Below are positions 1 through 8,176 of a stretch of 35,102 bases of DNA, one piece after another; positions within the stretch are counted from its first letter, which is position 1; every line of letters starts with the position of its first letter. The stretch comes from Entrophospora sp. SA101. Taxonomy: Eukaryota; Glomeromycota; Glomeromycetes; Entrophosporales; Entrophosporaceae. Position numbers and translations under genes: made by a program. Under the pieces are notes generated by a model. The model had not been told where the DNA came from, ran no database searches, and saw nothing but the letters and a program-made list of their open reading frames with translations. Location of the stretch: contig CAUDNR010000300.1 of NCBI GenBank assembly GCA_958430865.1, positions 1 through 35,102 of the forward strand. Reading direction: 5' to 3'.

Positions 1-2
1 CT

Positions 3-410
3 GGTTGTGTATTTCATTTAGATTTTGCAGTCATTGAATATGACAAGTCTATGGTTATATTGAGTAATCCCTTCCTTTACCGTCACAAATATCAAATACT
101 CGGGGATAAGGATTTACTGAAGATCAATTGCAATGGGAAAGATTTTTACATTCCAGTTACGATGCACAAGGTTGAAAATAAGATTGAGGTACATCACGTT
201 AATGCAATTCCATCTATTTCTGAAGAGACAGATACAGAGTTAAAAAAAAAAAGCGTGATTAATCCTAATATCATTCCAGATACCGAAATATTAGAGTTCC
301 ATTCTAAGGTTTGGGATACACGGCAAAACCTAAAGGATGAATTTCTTAGAGTTCTAGATTATGCTGAATATCTTAAAAAGGAATTGATTCGAATTCAGGA
401 TTCAGCTTGA
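3..410 (+). CDS. C-terminal part of a retropepsin-like (aspartic protease) protein, 5' end outside window
   Basis: The frame is open from the first complete codon (position 3) to the TGA at 408-410, so the first ATG at 51 is probably internal and the gene starts upstream of the window. The segment VILSNPFLYRHKY, followed by a short hydrophobic strand and NGKDFYIPV, resembles the second half of retropepsins, where a hydrophobic-LG-x-x-FL motif precedes the last strands. The catalytic DTG would lie off-window, so activity cannot be judged. The remaining ~60 residues are charged and probably helical, with no reverse transcriptase after them. The 3' end overlaps the convergent gene at 395-910 by 16 bases. 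Family assignment is by motif resemblance only. Both other copies in the window are frameshifted. Confidence 0.45.
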   Translation, partial: GCVFHLDFAVIEYDKSMVILSNPFLYRHKYQILGDKDLLKINCNGKDFYIPVTMHKVENKIEVHHVNAIPSISEETDTELKKKSVINPNIIPDTEILEFHSKVWDTRQNLKDEFLRVLDYAEYLKKELIRIQDSA

Positions 411-910
411 AGCTCTTTAGTATATTTTCGCAATTGTAATATTCTGGCTCGCACTTCATTTTCTGGCACTGATAAGGTAGACTGATTGTTTAAGATAGAA
501 TGATGTACGGTTTTCGATTCTGATAAATTTCCACCTTTAGATAATTCTACACTAGAATTGACCTTTTTTCTGCTAGTCTTTTTTGACACTGGTTCGCTCG
601 AATGAATTACTTGCTCAGAATTTCCAACACTTGATGAGCTATGCTTAGGAGAGATTTCTAGTTGGGGTGTCGAGATAGATGAGTCATTAAAAGCCATTTC
701 TATTCCAGGTGGATGAGGATATATCCGACCATTTACAATATCATCATATCTATCACTACCGATTTTATAATCTCTACATATTTTGCGTTTTCTATTTGGT
801 ATCTTTTTTGCCTCCACGTCCCTTATTTTTTGGATATCTTCGGGAGACAATTTGGTGGCATTGGAGTTGAGATATGTTCGAACTCTGGATTTAGTTCGGG
901 TTTTAACCAT
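395..910 (-). CDS. Basic, putative helix-turn-helix DNA-binding protein (copy 1)
   Basis: A 171-aa protein beginning MVKTRTKSRVRTYL. The N-terminal ~75 residues are strongly basic and hold a helix-turn-helix-like stretch: LSPEDIQKIRD, then KRKICRDYKIGSDRYDDIVNG, which looks like a helix, a turn and a recognition helix. Residues ~80-145 are Ser/Lys-rich and low complexity. The last ~25 residues look like a short amphipathic helix. It is transcribed divergently from the coiled-coil gene at 1151, with repeated 13-bp motifs between them that it could bind (inference). The 3' end overlaps the retropepsin-like frame tail to tail. I do not recognise a named family. A regulator or origin-binding protein of the element is the most plausible role. 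Confidence 0.7.
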   Translation of the reverse strand: MVKTRTKSRVRTYLNSNATKLSPEDIQKIRDVEAKKIPNRKRKICRDYKIGSDRYDDIVNGRIYPHPPGIEMAFNDSSISTPQLEISPKHSSSSVGNSEQVIHSSEPVSKKTSRKKVNSSVELSKGGNLSESKTVHHSILNNQSTLSVPENEVRARILQLRKYTKELQAES

Positions 911-1003
911 TTTAGAAAAATATATAATGATATAAAAAAAATGTCTGATTTAAATCCAGGCAAACACCCATTTATTCCTAGTATGTTATCGAGCAAGAAT
1001 TGA

Positions 1004-1071
1004 GTAATAATCGGGCACAAATCAGGCAAAACCCGGGTAATAATCAGGCAAAAACTGGGTAATAATCAGGT
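1004..1071. repeat. Three 13-bp direct repeats in a divergent promoter region
   Basis: Copies of GTAATAATC(A/G)GG(C/T) lie at 1004-1016, 1037-1049 and 1059-1071, with related ATCAGGCA pieces between. They sit in the 240-bp gap between divergent genes starting at 910 (-) and 1151 (+). The placement suggests operator or iteron sites. Function is inferred from position only. Confidence 0.6.
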
Positions 1072-1150
1072 ATTAATTAGTAAAAAGCTGATTCGTAATT
1101 AGTTTTCTTTGATAATAATTTTTTTGTTAAACATAATTCTATTTAATTAT

Positions 1151-2395
1151 ATGGCACCAATACATACCTTAAATAGTGGATCTACCGTTGCCGAAAATTT
1201 TCAAGGGCGTGGATATAAATTAGATAGCACTAGAGAACGTGAACTTGAATCTGAGCGTAATGAGTTACTCATTAAAACTGAATTTTTTGCTAATAAATGT
1301 TCTGATTTTAGAAATGCCAAAGCGCTTGCAGAAACACGATCAGATGGGCTTGAAAAAGAGTTGAAATCAAAAAATGAAAAGATTTTACGTCTCCGGAAAG
1401 AGTTAAATCGAACCAGCGATGCCAAAATACAAAATGACTCGAATATAAAACAATTCAAAGAAGGAATCAAACAACTCAAAGAAGAAATCAAACAGTTACA
1501 GAGTAAAAACACTAATCTTGTATCCCATTATTCTCTTAAAGAACTTTCTCTTACTGGATATCAAACCAATTATTACAAAAAAATGGAAGAGGCGACCTAT
1601 CTTCAATCTAGAATAAAGTTATTGGAAGAGGAATTATTTTCGGCTCAGAATGATTCATCTCTAATAAAATCCGAGTTTTTGTCTCTCAAATCTAAATTAG
1701 CTGAATCAGATCAAACAAAAGATGAATTGGTGCAAACAAAAGATGAATTGGTACAAACAAAAGATGAACTATCTTTAAAAATCGATGAGGTGGAACGTTT
1801 AAAATTGGAAGCCATATCTCAAAGTTTCCATGATCAAGTAAAATTTCCATCAGATAAAACAATTGCTGGGGGGTATGAGCCTCAAGAAAACGGTTCTAAA
1901 GTATCTAATATTCCAGTTGATAATAAATCTAGTTTAGATACAAAATATCCTGCTCCAGAAAAAAGTCTTCGTAAATATTTACATGAAAATATAAAAATGC
2001 AACTACGAAAACCAGAAGTTTCAGCTACGTCTCCCGAAATAAAAATTGTTGATACTAATTCTCCAGATAAAGATAAGTCTGGTACCTCTTCATTTAAAGA
2101 CGATACATTACAAAATATCGAGCCAATAAAGATAGACGTTCCCAGTGGAAATATTCCCAACTCCTCTTTGGATAAATCGAATTCCGGGATTTCAGTGGGA
2201 GGAACAGAAGCAATTCCTGCTATGACAAGCGTCTTAGGTTTACCAAAAACTGTATGGCTATTGCTTGCTTTGTTGATTATTGTTGTATGGGTTAGATTTA
2301 TTCGACCTAAATTGAATGCAAATAAAAAATCTTTTGATTCGGTAGTACGTAAAGATCCCGAAAATTCAGATAAACTGCTAAAAATATTTTCTTGA
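1151..2395 (+). CDS. Long coiled-coil protein with C-terminal membrane anchor (copy 1)
   Basis: A 414-aa protein starting MAPIHTLNSG. The frame is open upstream, but only through non-ATG codons, so the ATG at 1151 is taken. Residues ~25-230 are a near-continuous charged coiled coil with heptad-like Leu/Ile spacing and three tandem QTKDELV heptads (~188-208). Residues ~235-360 are Ser/Pro/Asp-rich and probably disordered. A single hydrophobic segment, TVWLLLALLIIVVWVRFI, lies ~30 residues from the end, followed by a basic tail. There is no N-terminal signal, so it looks like a tail-anchored protein with a cytosolic coiled coil. It lies upstream of a second coiled-coil gene on the same strand (162-bp gap). 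The family is unknown to me. A structural, tethering or segregation role is speculation. Confidence 0.8.
   Translation: MAPIHTLNSGSTVAENFQGRGYKLDSTRERELESERNELLIKTEFFANKCSDFRNAKALAETRSDGLEKELKSKNEKILRLRKELNRTSDAKIQNDSNIKQFKEGIKQLKEEIKQLQSKNTNLVSHYSLKELSLTGYQTNYYKKMEEATYLQSRIKLLEEELFSAQNDSSLIKSEFLSLKSKLAESDQTKDELVQTKDELVQTKDELSLKIDEVERLKLEAISQSFHDQVKFPSDKTIAGGYEPQENGSKVSNIPVDNKSSLDTKYPAPEKSLRKYLHENIKMQLRKPEVSATSPEIKIVDTNSPDKDKSGTSSFKDDTLQNIEPIKIDVPSGNIPNSSLDKSNSGISVGGTEAIPAMTSVLGLPKTVWLLLALLIIVVWVRFIRPKLNANKKSFDSVVRKDPENSDKLLKIFS
1712..1774 (+). repeat. Three tandem 21-bp repeats coding for coiled-coil heptads
   Basis: Three consecutive 21-bp units (1712-1732, 1733-1753, 1754-1774) each begin CAAACAAAAGATGAA. 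Each encodes one heptad, so unit gain or loss would lengthen the coiled coil without breaking register. Confidence 0.85.
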
Positions 2396-2557
2396 TAGTT
2401 TATCCTATTATGGTATAAATAAATAATTTTTTCTTTATCTTAGAATAAAGGCGTATCTTAGTATTAGGTTAAAATTGAATTTATACTAATCATAACCATA
2501 TTAAACATTTATAATAAGGTATTAACTAACTACTCGCCAGGAAAGAAAAATATAATA

Positions 2558-3286
2558 ATGTTTCCACGAAAAAAATATATAATAGTCACACGTAAGAAGA
2601 AATCAACTCCAGTGAGTATTGAATCCTTTAAAGAATTAAACTTGAAATTTGATGCCGTTATTGCTGAATTTGAAAAGGAAAAGAAAACACTCATTGATAT
2701 TAATGCTAAACTTCATGCTAGGATTGTTGAATTAGAACATGACAAGAAAGCGACTGATGCTCGAATTCGGAATCTAGTGGAGGAAAATGGAGACCTATAT
2801 TTTGATGTAAGTTTACAAAATAAAGAGAACGATACTAGATTTGCAAAATTAGAACAGACTCAAGATAGAATAATTAGTTTCTTTAGTAATAATCAATCGA
2901 CTCCAGTGAGTATCGAGTCCAACTTGAAACCTCTTACCGCTGAGCTTAAAAAGCAATTGACTCCAGTGAGTATCGAGTCCTTTAAAAAAAAATTAGACTC
3001 GATACTTGATGCCGTTATTGCTGAATTTGAAAAGGGAGATGGAATATATTGTTTCAATAATATTATGGAACCAATCGTTGATATTAATAGAGCACTCACT
3101 GATGTTAATATAGCGCTCATTGATGTTAATGCCAAACCTTATGCTGGGTTTAAAGCGTTAGAAAATGATGATAGAGAGTATGATGAAAGATTGCTGGAGT
3201 ATAAAGAAAGATTGCAGGAGTATGATGAAAGATTTCGGGAACTAAAATTAAAGAGTTTGATGCTAAAAAACGAAATTAGAGAATAA
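2558..3286 (+). CDS. Coiled-coil protein with internal TPVSIES repeats (copy 1)
   Basis: A 242-aa protein with a basic start, MFPRKKYIIVTRKKK. The motif TPVSIES occurs three times (~residues 17, 114 and 135), two of them followed by FK and a DAVIAEFEK helix, so part of the protein is an internal duplication. The DNA repeat ACTCCAGTGAGTAT is identical in all three. Residues ~25-105 and ~195-242 are charged coiled-coil-like helices, the latter with serial LLEYKERLQEYDERF segments. There is no membrane segment and no recognised family. It follows the tail-anchored coiled-coil gene on the same strand, so the two may form a partner pair (inference). It is convergent with the polymerase gene, 94 bp away. 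Confidence 0.75.
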   Translation: MFPRKKYIIVTRKKKSTPVSIESFKELNLKFDAVIAEFEKEKKTLIDINAKLHARIVELEHDKKATDARIRNLVEENGDLYFDVSLQNKENDTRFAKLEQTQDRIISFFSNNQSTPVSIESNLKPLTAELKKQLTPVSIESFKKKLDSILDAVIAEFEKGDGIYCFNNIMEPIVDINRALTDVNIALIDVNAKPYAGFKALENDDREYDERLLEYKERLQEYDERFRELKLKSLMLKNEIRE

Positions 3287-3380
3287 TCAAAAAACGTATG
3301 AGTAGTTTCTTTAGAAATAATACTCTGATACCTTGACCACGGAATTAAAAATTTTAATGTATATAAAATATAATCAAGTA

Positions 3381-6300
3381 TTAACAATATTGAGAATGGT
3401 GGTTTGCATATATCAAATCAATCCCCGTATTCCACGTATTTAGAAAACTTTCAAGTAGTAGTCGATCAGCTTCTAATATGCATGGTAAGGTGGGTTGCTC
3501 GGTTACCATTTCATTTTTTCTCATAGTCTCAGGTGTACCAATTTTTTCTGGAGCTGATGCGTGTTCTTTATATCGCATATGATAAACTAACTTATGGAAG
3601 AACGTATCATATTTCTTGATAAATTGAACAAGATCGTCCAGGTGTTTTGAAAGATCAGAGCATATAGATTTTTTCATATCGTCACTTACTAAAAGCTTTT
3701 CATTTTTAGTTGATAATCTAGCATATATCATAAACTTTTTCCATATTTTTTCTAGTGAATTAGTTTCCTTAAAATCTTCGAAATTCAGCCAATTTCCATG
3801 TAAGATCTCGTATAATTTACCAATTACCGGGTATAATAATTTTCTCACTATTTTGGTAGCTTCCTTATAAGCTCGTTTATATGCATAACCACGCTCGAAT
3901 ATCATATTTGACGTAATTCCATTTAATTCATTTACATATTTTTCAAGCCATTTTTTGGCTTTATTCTGAGAATAATCATCAATTTGTTTATATTTTTCAT
4001 CTTCGCATTTAAGTTGCATAATCTTGTCTGAAGATGGCGGTTGGTATCTATCATCGTACATGATAAATCGGGCACAAAGGCCATTAATTTTATTTTCAAA
4101 ATAATATGATAAATCTATATTCTTTTCAAGTTCTTTTACGATATCAACAAATTCCATTCGATCTCCCTTGGTTTGATGCAACCTTTTTCCCGATAAATCG
4201 AAATACTTATCAGACTTTGTTACTATATAATTAAAACGTTCACCCGATTCTGGAATTTTATTTTCATAAAGGGGCCTCATTCGACTAATGAAACGTTGGA
4301 TAGGTGGATTTTGTACATTGGCTTTATAAGTGGCTGATTCTATAAACTGGTCAATTTCCCATTGTTTAGAATATGTATCCTTGAGAATATCTTCAACGAT
4401 TTTATGTAACGTTCTGGTGTTCTCTATTTCCATAGTTTCCCACATGATTCGCTCACCAATATCTCTAAAAAGCTTAGATTGGCCTTGTTTTACGGTATCT
4501 ATACCTTTTATAAATAGTTTTTTGGGTTTAAAGTTTGGGACATCTACATGCGGAATTCCAAAATATTTTTTCTTTCCGGTAAATACTACTGGAAATAAAA
4601 CTTCTTCATAGGCCATTTTAAGATATGTTGTCCTGGTTGTTAATCTAAGATAGGTATTCACTTCGTTGCGCATTTTTTTCATTACATCCATAGTAATACA
4701 AACCATTTGTTTCCAATATTCTTCTTTTGAAATCCCATTATCATATGCTAGGTCGCATTCTTTATAATAATTATCGGGAGCTATAAGATATAAAGAATCT
4801 GTGTCGCCATATTTTATTTTAAATCCTTTCTTTTTTACATATTCTGCGACGAGTTTGATATTATGCTGTCCGGCTGATGTAACACCTCCAGCAAGCTCGC
4901 GTTTAAAGAAAGGTGAAAGAGCATTTCCGGCTTCCCCATAAAAGGTATTCATATATTTTTTAATTGCTTTTTGTTTCGAATCCAAACAAGCGATATCAAA
5001 ACAAATGGAATTATATTCCACTCTTTCTTCTTTTGATAAGGATTCTCTAGCTTCCATATGGTCTTTTTTCTTCACAAGATTGGAGAGTCGTGTTTTCATT
5101 TCATTTCGTTTATTAAGCAATTTTTCTAAAACCAGTGGATATAAACCTTTGTTTTCATTTCTATTCTCATGGCGTATGGCCCAAGCACGTAAAATTCGAC
5201 CATTGAAAGGGAATTCAATTTTATGGAGTGTTACATTTTTCTCCATTAAGGAATCTGCTTCTTCGGATGTTAAAATCATTTTATCTGGCGATAAATTATA
5301 AGTCATGATAATACTTGGATATAGGGATGCAAAATCCAAACCTGTAACTGGACGTTTATTTTCTAGACCTTTTTCTGGTGGAAATACATAAGCTCCAGGA
5401 AATTTTCCCGGTTCAATATTATCACAACGAATCATAGTAATTAGTATATCTTTTTCCCAGGCTTCGGCACCCAAGAGATTACATACCTTCATACCCCCGG
5501 CATAGAAATGCGAGTCAAATAAAGATACATAAGCTATAGAGGCTTCCTCCCTATAATCGTTTATTACATTTCTTTTTACCATGAGCCGTTGACAAGATAT
5601 GGCATCGACAAGACAATACTCCGCAATCTTATGTATATATTTGACGGTATCAACTGTGGAGGTTTTCTTGTTTTGTTCGTAATATTTTCTCATATGGCTT
5701 ATTGGCATATCTAATTTATTACCAAGTCTATAGATTTTTAAGTAATAATCAAGTGAATTTTTTTCAGAACGGGGGTGTAACTTTTTAAAAGATACTAATA
5801 CATCAATTGGCACACAACCAGGAAGTTTAAGGAAAGTCGATGTGAAAGTTTCTTCTGAAGAGATTTTTATTTTTACGCCTTCCCGGTTCTTTATTTTTTT
5901 GTCATCGTTATCTTTTTTCCCTTTCGAATTCTTTTCCCATGTTGGTTCCTTGTGGAAGAAATCTTTATTAGAAGGAACGCCTATTCCCCCATAGTAATTC
6001 CAACGAAGGATACCATCAATAGTGTTCTTTTGGCGTGGGTTTCCCGACATTCGTATAAACATCCAATCGAGGAGTTTTTGTTGAGTAGCTCTTTCTATTA
6101 TAAATGGCCAATCATATTTAGAACCATTGTACGTGATTTCGATATCGGGGGCCAATGCTCCCCAACATAATGCAAATGCTTTTAATAGATTCCTTTCATT
6201 TCCACAAACAATTGTGATCCATCGTGGGTCCGGTATGGTATCTACATCAACGAGACAGATTTGCTTTAATGTAGTAGGATCATCTTTCCAATGAACAGTC

Positions 6301-7223
6301 ATACAAATCATGAATACGTTGTCTTCTTTATATCTCGCCATAGGTATCTGCTCCAACCCACGTGTTGAATGTGTTTCGATATCCCATGTAAGAACTAATG
6401 CCCGGTCATGAGTAATAAGTGAAGAATGATAAGTCTTATTTAATACTGTGGGATCTTCTACATGTCGAAAATTATTAATAGATACATAGAAGGCGTGTTC
6501 ACAGAGTGGAGAATGAGCACTGTAAGGCACCCTACCATTGTTGTATTCGTAATTAGTTAATAGAGCCCATCCAGAGAGTGGTATTCTATATTCTCGAGCT
6601 ACTTTTCGATAATATGCACTCCTATCATCTGAAGCCGTTTCTAGTTTTTCTTTTCGAATGATTTCTAAGGCAGTTTTTCTTTGAAAAGTATTTGTTGTAA
6701 TAATACGAAGATACGACTTTTTTTCCGAGTAATACCTCTGGATTGGAAAAGCTTTCACATGCTCTACTAAAATTTTATTTACATCTACGGTTTTACTTTC
6801 GTCATCTTTTCCATTAGAAAGTATATTCTTTATTTCGGTTTTAAATGAATCTATATCTTTATTTTCAGGAACACGGATATCAAAGAATACTTTAATACCT
6901 GAAATAGTTACTACGGCCTTTTCTCCGTTGACAAGACATCCATAGATACGTAAAACATAATGTGAAGTATTGTTTATATACTCATTATATTCTTCAATAT
7001 CAACGGGCATGAATGGGATATCTTCTTTATTGTTTAATATTCGTTTAATGATTTTTGTTGAGCCATAATCATCATTTTCCGCAACTATTTCATTACGGGT
7101 GGGCAAACCTGGTAAATAATCCTCTCCATTGTATCGAAATACTTGACCTGCTTTTTTACTTTCCGAGATATGTAATTCACAATCTGTGCCGTTGTTTTGG
7201 GTTTCTGCGTTTTGGACGTTCAT
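3381..7223 (-). CDS. Family B DNA polymerase with 3'-5' exonuclease
   Basis: A 1280-aa replicative polymerase. Exonuclease motifs: Exo I LTWDIETHS (Asp281, Glu283), Exo II NGSKYDWPF (Asp371), Exo III YCLVD (~536-540). Polymerase motifs: A, DFASLYPSII (~630-639); B, KKYMNTFYG (~755-763); C, YGDTDS (~805-810); then the TGKKKYFG primer-binding motif (~882-889). All catalytic residues are present. SLYPSII and YGDTDS are typical of RNA-primed (delta/viral-type) enzymes, and I see no insertion like the terminal-protein regions of protein-primed polymerases. The ~300 residues after the palm have no Cys-rich zinc module. The first 13 codons and the upstream region are identical to those of the primase-helicase at 28116, because the repeat arm ends inside this gene at 7183. 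Role: copying the element's DNA. Confidence 0.96.
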   Translation of the reverse strand: MNVQNAETQNNGTDCELHISESKKAGQVFRYNGEDYLPGLPTRNEIVAENDDYGSTKIIKRILNNKEDIPFMPVDIEEYNEYINNTSHYVLRIYGCLVNGEKAVVTISGIKVFFDIRVPENKDIDSFKTEIKNILSNGKDDESKTVDVNKILVEHVKAFPIQRYYSEKKSYLRIITTNTFQRKTALEIIRKEKLETASDDRSAYYRKVAREYRIPLSGWALLTNYEYNNGRVPYSAHSPLCEHAFYVSINNFRHVEDPTVLNKTYHSSLITHDRALVLTWDIETHSTRGLEQIPMARYKEDNVFMICMTVHWKDDPTTLKQICLVDVDTIPDPRWITIVCGNERNLLKAFALCWGALAPDIEITYNGSKYDWPFIIERATQQKLLDWMFIRMSGNPRQKNTIDGILRWNYYGGIGVPSNKDFFHKEPTWEKNSKGKKDNDDKKIKNREGVKIKISSEETFTSTFLKLPGCVPIDVLVSFKKLHPRSEKNSLDYYLKIYRLGNKLDMPISHMRKYYEQNKKTSTVDTVKYIHKIAEYCLVDAISCQRLMVKRNVINDYREEASIAYVSLFDSHFYAGGMKVCNLLGAEAWEKDILITMIRCDNIEPGKFPGAYVFPPEKGLENKRPVTGLDFASLYPSIIMTYNLSPDKMILTSEEADSLMEKNVTLHKIEFPFNGRILRAWAIRHENRNENKGLYPLVLEKLLNKRNEMKTRLSNLVKKKDHMEARESLSKEERVEYNSICFDIACLDSKQKAIKKYMNTFYGEAGNALSPFFKRELAGGVTSAGQHNIKLVAEYVKKKGFKIKYGDTDSLYLIAPDNYYKECDLAYDNGISKEEYWKQMVCITMDVMKKMRNEVNTYLRLTTRTTYLKMAYEEVLFPVVFTGKKKYFGIPHVDVPNFKPKKLFIKGIDTVKQGQSKLFRDIGERIMWETMEIENTRTLHKIVEDILKDTYSKQWEIDQFIESATYKANVQNPPIQRFISRMRPLYENKIPESGERFNYIVTKSDKYFDLSGKRLHQTKGDRMEFVDIVKELEKNIDLSYYFENKINGLCARFIMYDDRYQPPSSDKIMQLKCEDEKYKQIDDYSQNKAKKWLEKYVNELNGITSNMIFERGYAYKRAYKEATKIVRKLLYPVIGKLYEILHGNWLNFEDFKETNSLEKIWKKFMIYARLSTKNEKLLVSDDMKKSICSDLSKHLDDLVQFIKKYDTFFHKLVYHMRYKEHASAPEKIGTPETMRKNEMVTEQPTLPCILEADRLLLESFLNTWNTGIDLIYANHHSQYC

Positions 7224-7238
7224 GTTGAGTTTACTTTT

Positions 7239-7278
7239 ATTATTTCGAAAGTATAACTTATATTATTTTGAAAGTATA
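7239..7278 (-). promoter_or_regulatory. Paired 17-bp direct repeats just upstream of the polymerase start
   Basis: Read on the minus strand, two copies of TATACTTTC(A/G)AAATAAT lie at 7262-7278 and 7239-7255, a 23-bp period, ending 15 bases before the ATG. The same pair precedes the primase-helicase. The 179-bp gap between 7223 (-) and 7403 (+) must also hold the zinc-protein promoter. Likely a transcription factor site or core promoter, by position only. Confidence 0.5.
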
Positions 7279-7402
7279 TTATAAGTTATAATAAAGTTCA
7301 AATTAGAATTATTTATTTAGAAATATTAGTGTTAGACATAAAATATACACATTAATAGTTAAACTAGATCCGCTAAAAATTGTATTATAAAAATTTTTAG
7401 AT

Positions 7403-7660
7403 ATGGCGTTTTATCGTTGCTCCTATATTCTTAGAACTGGCGAGGAATGTAACCGGGGATGTTATCATCCAAAGGGGTGTAAAGTTCATAGGGATTCCCC
7501 TATACGTATACCTTGCGAAGAGTGTGGCAAGTTAACTCGGTCTACTTATGGTTTTTGTGAAGATCATTCTGGCAAGTATCGATTCAGAGATCATTATCAA
7601 CGGAAAAAGCTAACAAAACTGGCTCAGAATGAATTTGAAATAAAAGAGAATCCGTCCTAG
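7403..7660 (+). CDS. Small two-module zinc-binding protein (left-arm copy)
   Basis: An 85-aa protein starting MAFYRCSYIL. Two metal-binding modules are visible: an N-terminal one with Cys6, Cys16, Cys20, Cys26 and His29, ending CKVH, and a second, CEECGKLTRSTYGFCEDH (C-x2-C-x10-C-x2-H, ~38-55), then a basic Arg/Lys/Tyr-rich tail. The second module closely matches a 64-aa protein beside the recombinase (31306-31500). It is divergent from the polymerase gene, with a 179-bp shared promoter gap. The stop codon lies inside the first CCGTCCTAG repeat. The function is probably nucleic-acid or protein binding. The named family is not recognised. Confidence 0.75.
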   Translation: MAFYRCSYILRTGEECNRGCYHPKGCKVHRDSPIRIPCEECGKLTRSTYGFCEDHSGKYRFRDHYQRKKLTKLAQNEFEIKENPS

Positions 7661-8028
7661 TAAAAAAATCCGTCCTAGATAAATTTTTAAATGGGACGAA
7701 AAAAATGCTTGCATGGTATTTTTGAAGCAAATGAAAGAGTTCTAGACTACCCGTCCTAGTTGTCCTAGTAAAATTTCGGAATTTCTTACTTTATTATTTT
7801 TTTTTTTTGGATATACATATTAATATATACACACATATACCATATAGAAAAGGTTGCATTTTTTTTCCTAGAATTTTAATTTTTACTAGGACAACTAGGA
7901 CGGATTTTTATAAAGTATAAAAGAACAAGATAGATTAAGGAAAAAAAACTTTCTCCTATAATATATCCCGTCCTAGTTAACTTTTTTTTACTTGGACGGA
8001 ACCTGGACGGATTTTTTATTAGGACGCG
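7650..8028. repeat. Cluster of CCGTCCTAG-type motifs in both orientations
   Basis: About ten copies or near-copies of CCGTCCTAG (or its complement CTAGGACGG) occur, at about 7652, 7670, 7752, 7761 (TGTCCTAG), 7885-7903 (two, reversed), 7968, and degenerate CTTGGACGG, CCTGGACGG and TTAGGACG forms at 7991-8027. The rest is poly-A/T. One 9-bp unit is present once here and twice in the right arm. The 516-bp gap between genes holds no convincing coding region. Candidate protein-binding or replication array. Confidence 0.7.
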
Positions 8029-8176
8029 AGTAGATCCATTTTAACCGCATTCTAGGATAACAAACATGAGGTATAACATGTCTTTGGGTATAATTTAATG
8101 ATATTTATTGGTAATAATGATTTATACTACACTTTATTGATCATACAGAAATATAGTTACAAGTTTGATGAGGTGA

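Noticed and set aside
1109..1150. N-terminal extension MIIIFLLNIILFNY of the coiled-coil protein as a signal anchor
   Set aside because: It would need a TTG start. The first ATG is at 1151.
3381..7223. Mitochondrial linear plasmid polymerase (dpo)
   Set aside because: Those are protein-primed and use mitochondrial codon conventions. This gene has RNA-primed motifs, reads with the standard code and sits beside nuclear-type transposon remnants.
7691..7759. 22-codon micro-ORF (MGRKKCLHGIF...)
   Set aside because: It is short, lies in the repeat array and ends in a repeat unit. Nothing beyond an ATG supports it.
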